Below, in pieces: positions 39,641-47,102 of a stretch of DNA of 64,000 bases. The stretch is from a virus. The notes under the pieces are model-generated. The model saw only the letters and a program-made list of their open reading frames with translations, was not told the DNA's origin and searched no databases. The stretch is taken from positions 49,044 to 113,043 of IMG/VR virus record IMGVR_UViG_3300031539_000007; one strand, written 5' to 3'. The first letter of the stretch is position 1. The number at the start of each line of letters is the position of its first letter. The position numbers were made by a program, and so were the translations under genes.

Positions 39641-39660
39641 GGGCTGGACAAGCCAGGCCC
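39641..39660 (+). promoter_or_regulatory. GGGCTGGACAAG leader hairpin, copy 1
   Basis: GGGC-TGG, loop ACAAG, CCA-(G)-GCCC, then CACAA and AGGAGGATGCT before ATG 39681. Shares sequence and position with the copy at 39914. Confidence 0.6.
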
Positions 39661-39680
39661 ACCACAATCAGGAGGATGCT

Positions 39681-39902
39681 ATGAGAAACATTGACGTTTG
39701 GGGAAAAATGACACGGCAAGAGCGAGTGGCTTACGCGGAAAATCAGGCAACGCAGTTCGGTGGCAATGCACGCTCAGACCGCCACGTAAAAGCGTGGTTG
39801 GCTGAGGTCAGAGACAATCCCCACAATATGAATATGGATCGATTCGAGGCTGCGGTTGCCCAGGGCCTCGAAATTCGCGCAGAGATTGCAGACCAGATTT
39901 AA
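39681..39902 (+). CDS. Unknown 73-residue protein
   Basis: ATG 39681 with AGGAGG. Helical, polar (TRQERVAYAENQATQFGGNA). Lies between the two GGCTGGACAAG hairpins. No family. Confidence 0.78.
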   Translation: MRNIDVWGKMTRQERVAYAENQATQFGGNARSDRHVKAWLAEVRDNPHNMNMDRFEAAVAQGLEIRAEIADQI

Positions 39903-39913
39903 CAAACTCATAG

Positions 39914-39936
39914 GGGGGCTGGACAAGCCAGCCCCC
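39914..39936 (+). promoter_or_regulatory. GGGCTGGACAAG leader hairpin, copy 2
   Basis: GGGGGCTGG, loop ACAAG, CCAGCCCCC: perfect 9-bp stem, followed by CACAA and GGAGGATATA before ATG 39960. Confidence 0.65.
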
Positions 39937-39959
39937 ATCACCACAAAACGGAGGATATA

Positions 39960-40124
39960 ATGGCAACGTGGGATATTTACGAGGTTACGCTTCTGCGCGT
40001 ACAAGATGGAGACGTGATTGTCGGTGAGGCCGACAGTCCTACAGGGTGGGTGGCCCGCGTCAGCCAAGACGACCTTGTGTTGACCGAGGATGAACGCGCG
40101 TGGCTTGAACGCGAAACGCTATAA
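39960..40124 (+). CDS. Unknown 54-residue protein
   Basis: GGAGG before ATG 39960. Beta then acidic helix (RVSQDDLVLTEDERAWLERE). Followed by a strong hairpin. Confidence 0.75.
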   Translation: MATWDIYEVTLLRVQDGDVIVGEADSPTGWVARVSQDDLVLTEDERAWLERETL

Positions 40125-40129
40125 CCCTT

Positions 40130-40170
40130 CCCCTGCTCATCACCCGTTCCGGTGGTGGGCAGCGTAGGGG
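40130..40170 (+). promoter_or_regulatory. CCCTGCTCATCAC hairpin, copy 1
   Basis: CCCCT-GCTCATCACC pairs with GGTGGTGGGC...AGGGG, about 15 bp with G-U pairs, 5 bp after a stop. Copies near 40366 and 27440. Confidence 0.55.
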
Positions 40171-40207
40171 CGCAAGCCACAAACTAACAGTATAGGGAGG
40201 ATTGACG

Positions 40208-40360
40208 ATGAACGAACAGGAGAAAAACGCATCGCGGGAGCGGTATCTGAAAGTTTTGAGAGATATGAACGAGGCTGTTGAGGCTGTGAAGAGTGGGAAG
40301 ATGACACTGGAACAGGCTCTTGAACAGGAGAAGGCGACCCGCAATAACGGAAAGGCATAA
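40208..40360 (+). CDS. Unknown 50-residue helical protein
   Basis: GGGAGG before ATG 40208. One or two charged helices (RERYLKVLRDMNEAVEAVKS). No family. Confidence 0.72.
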   Translation: MNEQEKNASRERYLKVLRDMNEAVEAVKSGKMTLEQALEQEKATRNNGKA

Positions 40361-40365
40361 CTCTT

Positions 40366-40387
40366 CCCCTGCTCATCACGACAGGGG
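40366..40387 (+). promoter_or_regulatory. CCCTGCTCATCAC hairpin, copy 2
   Basis: CCCCTG, 10-base loop, CAGGGG. The 5' side CTCTTCCCCTGCTCATCAC repeats copy 1 almost exactly. Confidence 0.55.
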
Positions 40388-40413
40388 ATAATCTAAAACG
40401 AAAGGAGAAAACA

Positions 40414-40656
40414 ATGGACGCGAAAAATATGCGCAAGGCAGCTAACGACGAACGATACCGCTCGCTCATCGACCTAATCTTCGACCGAGCACTGGATGGG
40501 TTTGATAACGTTTCAGTGGCCCCGATGTGGGTTGCGGGCATCAAGACGCGGCTGCGCAAGGCAGGGTACACGCTATTGAAGTGGAGCGGCAGGCTCGACG
40601 ATTGGGAAGGCAACTGGGTAATGATTTCCTGGGAAGGGAAGGAGAACTCGAAATGA
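40414..40656 (+). CDS. Unknown 80-residue protein
   Basis: AAAGGAG before ATG. Helices then beta (LLKWSGRLDDWEGNWVMISW). Overlaps the next gene by 4 bp. Confidence 0.78.
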   Translation: MDAKNMRKAANDERYRSLIDLIFDRALDGFDNVSVAPMWVAGIKTRLRKAGYTLLKWSGRLDDWEGNWVMISWEGKENSK

Positions 40657-40826
40657 GGGGGAAGAAGTGTAGGTTCTGTGAATCAACCGATGGCCTTTAT
40701 GAGATTCCAGAGGAGGGATATGTCTTAGGGCATGTCTGCGCAAGGTGCTGGCACGCAATCACACACATCATACAGATGTTCCTAGACGCAAAAGACCGCC
40801 TTGCGGCAGACGACTACGACTATTAA
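40653..40826 (+). CDS. 57-residue zinc-finger-like protein
   Basis: ATGA overlap start. CRFCESTDG (near 6) and CARCWH (near 29) make a four-Cys site; C-terminal helix acidic. Function unknown. A CTACTCA hairpin follows. Confidence 0.78.
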   Translation: MRGKKCRFCESTDGLYEIPEEGYVLGHVCARCWHAITHIIQMFLDAKDRLAADDYDY

Positions 40827-40828
40827 AC

Positions 40829-40848
40829 CCTACTCATCTTTGAGTAGG
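40829..40848 (+). promoter_or_regulatory. CTACTCA-type leader hairpin
   Basis: CCTACTCA, loop TCTT, TGAGTAGG, then AAAGGAACACA and the ATG of the FtsK-like gene. Confidence 0.75.
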
Positions 40849-40859
40849 AAAGGAACACA

Positions 40860-42164
40860 ATGAAACCAGACAAAACAGACAAGATTGTTGTCGGGATTGA
40901 AACCGCACTAAAAGAACAGAAGATTCCATGCGCGGTCGTTGACGTGAAAGACGCACCACAACTTACACGTTACGAGATTGTCCCTGGATACAAAATGCTG
41001 TCACCGAACAGCAGGACGCCGCGCCAGCGCGTGCCGATTCGCGCAATTGCCAGCGCGATTCCTAACATCATGGCACAGCTACGTAGGGAAAAGATGTCGT
41101 TGTACCAAAACGGCTCAGTATACATCATCGTCCCGAAAGAGAAACGAGACCTGGTAACACTGAGGGACGTGCGCACGCTGCCTGGGTCGCTGGTGGCAAA
41201 GTTCGGCATCGACATCGACGGGAACAGTTTGGCGGGCGACATAGCAGCGATGCCACACCTGATGATTTCCGGTTCGACCGGCTCTGGTAAAAGCGTGTTT
41301 ATCTCCAGCTTGGTGACATCGCTGATCGAGCGCTACAGCGAGAGGCAATTGGGGTTTGTGATGATTGACCCCAAGAGAGTTGAGTTGCAGGCGTACAAGC
41401 GAATCAAGCATCTTCTGCTACCTGTAGTGACAGATATTGAAAACGAGGCGGGTGTGGCTATCGACTTTGTGATAGCGGAGATGATGAGCCGTTATCGGAA
41501 GATGGAAAAGGCAGAGGTAAATCTGGCGAGCCAAATCGGAATCCCGTATCTCATCTTACTCATAGACGAGTTCGCCGATATGGTAATGCGGGACGAAACG
41601 CTCCCCGCGAAGATTGCCAGCATAGCGCAAATGGGCAGGGCCGCTGGTATTCACATGATATTTGCTACACAGCGCCCCGACGCCAGGGTGGTTGACGGGA
41701 TTATCAAGGTCAACTTTCCTGCACGAGTGGCGTTTGCACTTCCAGATGGCGTGAATAGCCGTATCGCCATTGGGAAACTTGGTGCAGAGAACCTGCTAAT
41801 GCGAGGGGACGGGTTGTACGTATCTGGCGGCGGTGACACAATCCGCTTTCAAGGATGCTTTGTATCAAAGGATGAAATCAAGGCTATTGTACAGGCCAAC
41901 CTACGAGAAGGCCCGCTTCCAGGATTGTCGCCAGCGTCATCCACGCAATCACATGCATCCTCGCGGCCACGCCGAGACTACAGCCAGCATCATTGGACTG
42001 TGCAAATTGCCCTATTTGTGCTCAGGGCAATTTGGTTTATAATTAAGAATGTAGCGATAGGCATTGCGTTTGCCCTGGGCATAGTGATAGGCATAGTGGC
42101 CGGGGTGATAATGTGGGTTTTCGGTATCGACCCGCAACCCAAGAAACGGAAAAGGAGAAAGTAG
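40860..42164 (+). CDS. FtsK/SpoIIIE DNA translocase with C-terminal membrane segments
   Basis: 434 residues. Walker A GSTGSGKS (near 140), FVMIDPKRVEL, Walker B LILLIDEFADM (near 235), MGRAAGIHMIFATQRPDARV and GKLGAENLLMRGDGLY are the FtsK motor signature. Cellular FtsK has N-terminal membrane spans and a DNA-reading gamma domain; both are missing here. Instead, two hydrophobic segments lie at the C-terminus (about 375-420). It should move dsDNA at the membrane. Second FtsK-like motor in the window. Confidence 0.9.
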   Translation: MKPDKTDKIVVGIETALKEQKIPCAVVDVKDAPQLTRYEIVPGYKMLSPNSRTPRQRVPIRAIASAIPNIMAQLRREKMSLYQNGSVYIIVPKEKRDLVTLRDVRTLPGSLVAKFGIDIDGNSLAGDIAAMPHLMISGSTGSGKSVFISSLVTSLIERYSERQLGFVMIDPKRVELQAYKRIKHLLLPVVTDIENEAGVAIDFVIAEMMSRYRKMEKAEVNLASQIGIPYLILLIDEFADMVMRDETLPAKIASIAQMGRAAGIHMIFATQRPDARVVDGIIKVNFPARVAFALPDGVNSRIAIGKLGAENLLMRGDGLYVSGGGDTIRFQGCFVSKDEIKAIVQANLREGPLPGLSPASSTQSHASSRPRRDYSQHHWTVQIALFVLRAIWFIIKNVAIGIAFALGIVIGIVAGVIMWVFGIDPQPKKRKRRK

Positions 42165-42165
42165 A

Positions 42166-42381
42166 ATGCTAACCATTTACCTGAATGAAAGAATCACAAT
42201 CTGTGCAATTCTGTGGGAGTTGTGCGAGGCGCTTGGGTACGACGAAAATGTCCGCAACCTTGCCGAGAAAGCGATTGCGAAGTACGGCAAGACCAACCGC
42301 CTGGCGGTGATGGCAAACGGCAACACAGAATTACCAGATGAAGTTCTGTGGCTGCTTGAGCACACGGAGGATGACAAATGA
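42166..42381 (+). CDS. Unknown 71-residue protein
   Basis: AAAAGGAG lies in the end of the FtsK-like gene. Helical (NVRNLAEKAIAKYGKTNRLA). Overlaps the next gene by 4 bp. No family. Confidence 0.75.
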   Translation: MLTIYLNERITICAILWELCEALGYDENVRNLAEKAIAKYGKTNRLAVMANGNTELPDEVLWLLEHTEDDK

Positions 42382-42794
42382 CCACTATGCAACTCCAATC
42401 AAGCAACAGTGGTTTGGGCGTCCTGGCAATAACGGCGCTAATTGTGTTGGCGATAGTAGCTATGTTTGTATCACGCGCAGGGGAGGTTGAGCAGAGCGAT
42501 GGCATTGCCGTAGAGTATGGTGCCCACGCCGAGAGTCATGGTGTGGAAGCTAACTTGGCGCGCCGCTGCTTCGGCGAGAACGGCACAGTGGCTAAGTTCA
42601 AACAAGAAGGGCGATTCGCACGGCTATGCCAGTTCGGTGACGGCTGGGTTGCACTGCAAATCCTAGTCGAAGCCGGTGGGGTTATGCAGGAAGTCAGTTC
42701 GTACATTCCGCACCTTACAGACAGCACCTTACAAGGAGTCAAGGACTGGATGCTCAGGTGCGGATGGGTCGCCTATAACGGGGTGATCCCGTGA
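42378..42794 (+). CDS. Membrane-anchored 138-residue protein
   Basis: N-terminal TM at about 13-32 (GVLAITALIVLAIVAMFV), then a soluble domain with two Cys and C-terminal Trp residues. Likely exposed on one side of the inner membrane. Function unknown. Confidence 0.75.
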   Translation: MTTMQLQSSNSGLGVLAITALIVLAIVAMFVSRAGEVEQSDGIAVEYGAHAESHGVEANLARRCFGENGTVAKFKQEGRFARLCQFGDGWVALQILVEAGGVMQEVSSYIPHLTDSTLQGVKDWMLRCGWVAYNGVIP

Positions 42795-42985
42795 AACTCT
42801 GTGATTGCACCGAGCCTGGCAAGTACTGGATGCAGCGACCGCACTGGGACGGCAAGCTGCCAGTAAGCATCGAAGACCGTGACGGAATCTTGTACATTGT
42901 AATGAGCGGCGCGAAACCACAGCCGCTAGACCTAGTAAAATACGCCCTGACGGGGGCGGCCCTAGAAGAAAGGATGGTGTTGTAA
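42791..42985 (+). CDS. Unknown 64-residue protein
   Basis: GTG start overlapping the upstream TGA (GTGA). Short Cys-containing N-terminus, beta strands (KLPVSIEDRDGILYIVMSG), helix. No family. Confidence 0.72.
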   Translation: MKLCDCTEPGKYWMQRPHWDGKLPVSIEDRDGILYIVMSGAKPQPLDLVKYALTGAALEERMVL

Positions 42986-43365
42986 TGATTATGTGGCTTG
43001 ACAGAGACTCAGGAACAGGATATGGTGTGTGCAGTGTTGGCAATATGCTCGCGCAGAGCATGATGACGCCGCGCGAGTACAACAAGGACACTGGGCGGTA
43101 CGACGACGACTGGCCCTCAACCGTCGCGGTTAAGGGGCCGCAGGATAAATACACCCAAGAGGAGCTGGATGCTCTTAATGCGTTCGGAGCAGAGATGACG
43201 GCACGCTATGACGAGGTGTTCCGCTATCGTATGGGGTGTAACCTAATCATCATCGACAAGTACGGTGAAGATAGTTGGATGCGCAAGCGGCAATCGTGGG
43301 ATTATGGCTCGATGTTCTCGCCTACGCTGCGAGAAGCACTCGACACATTCAGAAAAGGAGTATAA
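42985..43365 (+). CDS. Unknown 126-residue protein
   Basis: The start shares a base with the upstream stop (TAATG); AAAGGATGG upstream. Mixed alpha/beta (EELDALNAFGAEMTARYDEV). Overlaps the next ATG by 1 bp. Confidence 0.75.
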   Translation: MIMWLDRDSGTGYGVCSVGNMLAQSMMTPREYNKDTGRYDDDWPSTVAVKGPQDKYTQEELDALNAFGAEMTARYDEVFRYRMGCNLIIIDKYGEDSWMRKRQSWDYGSMFSPTLREALDTFRKGV

Positions 43366-43544
43366 TGGACACCTTCACTTTCAGTACGCTATTTGCAGCG
43401 CTCTTGTACCTTGCGGGAGTGGTGATTCTGTCAGATGCGGAAACCACAGCCGCAGAAATCCTCTTCGGGGTTATCCCGCTCTTCATTGCACTCGCGTGTT
43501 TCTTCGCAATGTTGCTGGTGAGCGGCGTCGTAGGAGGAGTATAG
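43365..43544 (+). CDS. 59-residue two-span membrane protein
   Basis: AAAAGGAG before ATG 43365. Two hydrophobic helices with a short DAETTAAE loop. Function unknown. Confidence 0.75.
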   Translation: MDTFTFSTLFAALLYLAGVVILSDAETTAAEILFGVIPLFIALACFFAMLLVSGVVGGV

Positions 43545-43547
43545 GAA

Positions 43548-43916
43548 ATGAAATATAGGGTTATCACTGAGGCAGACTTACTTGCGGGCCGTCCACCAGA
43601 CCCGCCATACACACAAGAGATGCGCGATGCAGTAGAGCTGTTCAAGACCGCGCTGCAACCACGAGCAATCGGGGCGCCCGTCGAAGAGTCAAGATGCAAC
43701 TGTGGCGCAATTCATCTCCGCGCCGGGCACGTAACGGAAGTGCTCCCGCCTACAGGGAAGTACGGCGCTTACCAGCTCGCAGAATGGTATTTGTGGGCAT
43801 TCAAAGTAGAGACCGAGTGTGGACAAGTGTACTCTGTGTGCTCGTCAATCATCTTCGACACAGACGAATTCATTGCCTGGCACGCACAATACTTCAAGCC
43901 AGAATGGAGCGAGTGA
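43548..43916 (+). CDS. Unknown 122-residue Cys-containing protein
   Basis: AGGAGTATAGGAA before ATG. CNCGAIH near 50 and CGQVYSVC near 92 may bind metal. No family. Confidence 0.78.
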   Translation: MKYRVITEADLLAGRPPDPPYTQEMRDAVELFKTALQPRAIGAPVEESRCNCGAIHLRAGHVTEVLPPTGKYGAYQLAEWYLWAFKVETECGQVYSVCSSIIFDTDEFIAWHAQYFKPEWSE

Positions 43917-43920
43917 TGCT

Positions 43921-44265
43921 ATGAACTACTTGCATAGCATCGACATAGCCGAGATTGTGGAGGCGTACCTTGACAGCGAGGGGGCGGGGGAACGCTTCGT
44001 AACGTTCGCAGACCTACTCACACATGAGTTGAACGGGTTGCTTGTGTCTGTCTCTACTCGTCAAGTGAACAAGCGCGACATCGCAGACGACTGCGAGGAA
44101 CTGAAGGGAATCCTCGCAGAGCTAAGGATGTTCTCGCCGAAGATGACCGATAACGACGTGCTAGACATCCTGGCGATGTTGCGGGACTGGGGCAATACGT
44201 ATATGGGTAACAACACAAGGCTATGCAATGTCTTGGGCGCTAATCTAAAAGGAGAGACAAAATGA
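43921..44265 (+). CDS. Unknown 114-residue helical protein
   Basis: ATG 43921 just after the upstream stop. Helical (SIDIAEIVEAYLDSEGAGER), acidic. The DNA CTACTCA...TGAGTTG in it resembles the hairpin family but lies in coding sequence. Overlaps the next gene by 4 bp. Confidence 0.75.
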   Translation: MNYLHSIDIAEIVEAYLDSEGAGERFVTFADLLTHELNGLLVSVSTRQVNKRDIADDCEELKGILAELRMFSPKMTDNDVLDILAMLRDWGNTYMGNNTRLCNVLGANLKGETK

Positions 44266-44747
44266 ATAGGCGTGAATTGAAGAAAGCATTGATGGAAGGC
44301 CAGTACACTGGTAAAGTGAATGTCACGGTGCTGCAACAGGCTCCGTACACCTGTGCCACCGTCTCGTTTGTAGGAGAAGACGGCAATGAGTACGACGGTA
44401 TCGGATTCTCGAAGTGCAAACCAGGCGATGTCTTCAGCGAATCCGCAGGCATTGGCCGCGCAAAGTCGCATGCGTTTAATATGGCGATGGCGAAGATGCC
44501 ACAGCCCGCCAATAGCGAAGCCGACATAAATATGTGGCACAGCACACCCCCGCCCGCCGAGAGCGAAGAGCCGAGGATTGGCAAGGAGACGCGGCTGGTT
44601 GATAAAAAGTCTGGTGAGTTCACAGCCGTGTGGGAAGTATACGAACTGTACGGGGTGTCTGGGCCGGTGTACTTCAGAATGAAAAACGGGATGTGCCTCA
44701 CGAGAAGCGGGCTGCTTGAGAAATACGACGTAGTTGTGCCCGCTTGA
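44262..44747 (+). CDS. Unknown 161-residue protein
   Basis: ATGA overlap start, GGAGAGAC upstream. N-terminal beta-rich domain with GFSKCKPGD...GIGRAKSHAF, resembling small phage dsRBD-like proteins; C-terminal domain of unknown type. Last gene of this unit; its stop overlaps a promoter. Confidence 0.78.
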   Translation: MNRRELKKALMEGQYTGKVNVTVLQQAPYTCATVSFVGEDGNEYDGIGFSKCKPGDVFSESAGIGRAKSHAFNMAMAKMPQPANSEADINMWHSTPPPAESEEPRIGKETRLVDKKSGEFTAVWEVYELYGVSGPVYFRMKNGMCLTRSGLLEKYDVVVPA

Positions 44748-44771
44748 CACCCGGCGTAATCGTGGTAATAT
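44744..44771 (+). promoter_or_regulatory. Strong promoter with structured leader
   Basis: TTGACA (44744-44749), 16 bp, TAATAT (44766-44771). The -35 overlaps the previous stop codon. It reads into the hairpin leader at 44776-44858. Confidence 0.85.
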
Positions 44772-44775
44772 TGGT

Positions 44776-44858
44776 TTGCCAGTAGACGCTGGCAACCTCC
44801 TTTCTGAGTGCGGTGGTGGCTAGGAATGTGTCTGTCAGGGCACTAGCCACCACCGCAC
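44776..44858 (+). promoter_or_regulatory. Two-hairpin 5' leader
   Basis: TTGCCAG/CTGGCAA (44776-44795), then GTGCGGTGGTGGCTA (44808-44822) pairing perfectly with TAGCCACCACCGCAC (44844-44858). The second stem has 15 bp and a 21-base loop. An AACCTCCTTTCT stretch between them is complementary to a Shine-Dalgarno. No T run, so a leader or regulatory RNA rather than a terminator. Confidence 0.65.
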
Positions 44859-44888
44859 AAAACATTATGGTATAACCAAAGGAGAACA

Positions 44889-45065
44889 ATGAGAAACTTC
44901 GAGAATTTCGACACTAAGTTTGAGAAAGCGCAAACTCGTATTGAGAAAGCGCGGGTGTTAGCTGGTATTGTTTCGCTCATAGTCACTGTGTTGAGCGTCG
45001 TCACAGTCGCCTTCTTCTGTTGGGTAATCGTCATGGTGATGCGCCACTTCGGGATAATTATCTAG
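44889..45065 (+). CDS. 58-residue single-span membrane protein
   Basis: AAAGGAG before ATG 44889. Charged helical N-terminus (FEKAQTRIEKARVLAGIVSL) then a TM to near the C-terminus. Directly before tRNA-Thr. Function unknown. Confidence 0.75.
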   Translation: MRNFENFDTKFEKAQTRIEKARVLAGIVSLIVTVLSVVTVAFFCWVIVMVMRHFGIII

Positions 45066-45072
45066 GGTTATC

Positions 45073-45146
45073 GCTGGCGATGCTCAACAGGCAGAGCGCC
45101 CGTTTTGTAAGCGGGGATAGAGGGGGTTCGAGTCCTCCCGCCAGCT
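45073..45146 (+). tRNA. tRNA-Thr (UGU)
   Basis: Perfect 7-bp acceptor GCTGGCG/CGCCAGC, D-arm GCTC/GAGC with GG, anticodon stem CCCGT/GCGGG with loop TTTGTAA (TGT at 45106-45108), T-arm with TTCGAGT. CCA is not encoded. Confidence 0.95.
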
Positions 45147-45180
45147 TGCGAGGTTTTTGTTTAACAGAAAGGAGATACCG

Positions 45181-45579
45181 ATGGAAGACCGAGTACATAA
45201 GCTAGAGTTATACCCCGATGAGACCGAAGAGCGCTGCGACCAATACGATGACGACGAGCAAGAGTGGTACGATAGCCTAGAACCACTCGACCCATTCGGC
45301 GATGACGACGACGACTACTACTACGTGTACTACGACTACACGCCAGCGCGCTTCTGGGAATGCGAGCTGTGCGATGGCGGGCGCTTCGCCTGCGAGATTC
45401 CCTGTGAGTTGTGCGAAGATACAGGGCTGCGCTGGCGGTGGGCGCGCCAGTTCGCGGCTGTGTACTACTGGCTGCGGGCATACTGGCAGCGCATCTTCGC
45501 GCACTGTCCGTCGTGTATGAAACTAGAGTTCGTGGCTGGCAAGAGGGTAGGCAAACACGACGATTGCTGCCCATTCTAG
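45181..45579 (+). CDS. Unknown 132-residue acidic protein with Cys clusters
   Basis: ATG 45181, AAAGGAG upstream. Very acidic N-terminal half (Asp/Glu/Tyr repeats), then CELCDGG, CEIPCELC, CPSC and CC near the end: probably a DnaJ-like or zinc-ribbon set of CxxC pairs. Its charge suggests DNA mimicry, for instance an anti-restriction role (speculative). Confidence 0.75.
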   Translation: MEDRVHKLELYPDETEERCDQYDDDEQEWYDSLEPLDPFGDDDDDYYYVYYDYTPARFWECELCDGGRFACEIPCELCEDTGLRWRWARQFAAVYYWLRAYWQRIFAHCPSCMKLEFVAGKRVGKHDDCCPF

Positions 45580-45673
45580 GGAACTGTGACGCTTGGCGCG
45601 AATTTGTGTGTCAAGTGTCACTCGCTTTCTGGGATGGATGTGTTAGACTAAATAGAAAAGAAAGGAGCTTGGA

Positions 45674-45817
45674 ATGAAGACTGCAAAAGAACTATTTAGG
45701 TATATCGTTCCTCTCATGTGTGTCATCGGCGCTGTGCTAATGGCGTTCAACGGCATCGAGAATTGGGGCTTATTGTTGCTCATTGCGCTGCTGCTGCTAA
45801 CGCATCAGTTCATGTAG
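45674..45817 (+). CDS. 47-residue two-span membrane peptide
   Basis: AAAGGAG before ATG 45674. Hydrophobic helices (YIVPLMCVIGAVLMAF; LLLLIALLLLTHQFM). Function unknown. Confidence 0.7.
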   Translation: MKTAKELFRYIVPLMCVIGAVLMAFNGIENWGLLLLIALLLLTHQFM

Positions 45818-45830
45818 AAAGGAGCTTGGA

Positions 45831-46091
45831 ATGAGTACAGATATTCATATCCGCTTGGCTGCAATTACCGCAATCTCGCTTGAATCAATGAGCGACATCG
45901 TGTTGGCCGTTGCGAGTAACGCCGTGCAAGGGTTCGGCAAACTTAGTACAGAAAACATGGCCTTCTCTCATCTGCGCGAGCTTGGCTTAATCAGAGAGGA
46001 CGGTGTTCCGATGGATAAAGAGTCACTGATTGCAGCCCTGTCAGCGGTGATTAACGGCAGAGTGGAAGCCGGTACTTGGGGCAAGGAGTAG
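45831..46091 (+). CDS. Unknown 86-residue protein
   Basis: AAAGGAGCTTGGA before ATG, the same leader as the previous gene. Helical (LAAITAISLESMSDIVLAVA). No family. Confidence 0.78.
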   Translation: MSTDIHIRLAAITAISLESMSDIVLAVASNAVQGFGKLSTENMAFSHLRELGLIREDGVPMDKESLIAALSAVINGRVEAGTWGKE

Positions 46092-46092
46092 T

Positions 46093-46263
46093 ATGACTAG
46101 GAATCAAAAGGCTGGCACCGCGCTTGGTATTATCACAGTATGGTTTATGGCGAGAGTCGCACTCCAGCTAGTCATAGAGCACACTGGTGGAGCGTATGCG
46201 CTAGTCCCGAAGATAGTGTTCCTCTGCTGTCTTGTGCTATCTCTCGTCTTAATCGCCGACTAA
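46093..46263 (+). CDS. 56-residue two-span membrane peptide
   Basis: AAGGAG before ATG 46093. Two hydrophobic segments separated by EHTGGAYALVPK. Function unknown. Confidence 0.7.
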   Translation: MTRNQKAGTALGIITVWFMARVALQLVIEHTGGAYALVPKIVFLCCLVLSLVLIAD

Positions 46264-46279
46264 TACAGAAAGGAGAACA

Positions 46280-46492
46280 ATGTACACTAACGCTATGCAA
46301 CCCGATGAAGACTGCTGTGGCGTCTGGCCGCTCATCGCGTCATCTTTTGAGTGGACGACCCCGCGACTATACCCGCATCTTCTCACGACACCACATATCG
46401 TAGGGGATGATGATATTAAATACTTCGTCAACTTCTGCCCCGCTTGTGGGAAACCAGCACGCAATCGCATAATGCGCAGTGCAGTCTGGTAG
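46280..46492 (+). CDS. 70-residue Cys-containing protein
   Basis: AAAGGAG before ATG. CC near 12 and CPACGKPAR near the C-terminus could bind zinc. No family. Confidence 0.75.
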   Translation: MYTNAMQPDEDCCGVWPLIASSFEWTTPRLYPHLLTTPHIVGDDDIKYFVNFCPACGKPARNRIMRSAVW

Positions 46493-46514
46493 GGATGCCA
46501 GTAAGGAGCTAGTA

Positions 46515-46739
46515 ATGCACTGGGAACCGGTGTCGAGGCTGGACGAGATTCTTGAAGAGGGACAGGAAGCACTGTTCCGACTCGCCGACGGAGACTTCTG
46601 TAGATTCTACTGTAAGTGCTATCGTAGTCACGGTGTTCTGTACGACGAGCGCGGCGAGTACGAACTGGAGCACGAAGGTGGGTGGAAGGCAACGCACTTT
46701 ATGGTTATCGACGAGCCAGAAGGAGATACTAATGGATAG
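46515..46739 (+). CDS. Unknown 74-residue protein
   Basis: ATG 46515, AAGGAG upstream. A compact beta protein (GQEALFRLADGDFCRFYCKC), like small phage SH3-like proteins. Overlaps the next gene by 8 bp. Confidence 0.75.
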   Translation: MHWEPVSRLDEILEEGQEALFRLADGDFCRFYCKCYRSHGVLYDERGEYELEHEGGWKATHFMVIDEPEGDTNG

Positions 46740-47031
46740 CGAATCGTATAGCGATATGAAGAAATTCACCAGGGTAGAATACTTCGCTATTGAATCGGAT
46801 GACCTTGACGAAATCATTAAAGAGAACTTCGATGTGCGTAGAGATTGGACTATCATTGCCATAGAAGAACTTAGTAATGACTCAACGAAAGAGTTCTATG
46901 TTACACCAGAAAAGCTGAACCTTAAATGGCACAACCTTGACGATATGTACATAACCGCGAATCTCTTGGACGACTTGTGCTATCGAGAGCTGATTGTGCC
47001 AGGGTACTACTTAGTAAACGTCTGTTGGTGA
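46732..47031 (+). CDS. Unknown 99-residue acidic protein
   Basis: ATG 46732 within the previous gene end, AGGAG upstream. Alpha/beta (FDVRRDWTIIAIEELSNDST). No family. Confidence 0.75.
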   Translation: MDSESYSDMKKFTRVEYFAIESDDLDEIIKENFDVRRDWTIIAIEELSNDSTKEFYVTPEKLNLKWHNLDDMYITANLLDDLCYRELIVPGYYLVNVCW

Positions 47032-47058
47032 GTGTGTCCACTGGATTGCTATTAAGGT

Positions 47059-47086
47059 TTGACAACCTACAGGAATGGTATACAAT
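47059..47086 (+). promoter_or_regulatory. Promoter for the ribbon-helix-helix gene
   Basis: TTGACA (47059-47064), 16 bp, TACAAT (47081-47086), 16 bp before ATG 47103. It likely also feeds tRNA-Trp. Confidence 0.75.
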
Positions 47087-47102
47087 AGAAAGGAGTTGAC
47101 AG

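Noticed and set aside
44010-44034. CTACTCA...TGAGTTG inside the 43921 gene as a leader hairpin
   Set aside because: It lies in mid-coding sequence, away from any RBS, with an imperfect stem.
44061-44795. Minus-strand 244-codon frame
   Set aside because: It covers several well-spaced plus-strand genes with RBSs and has no family features.
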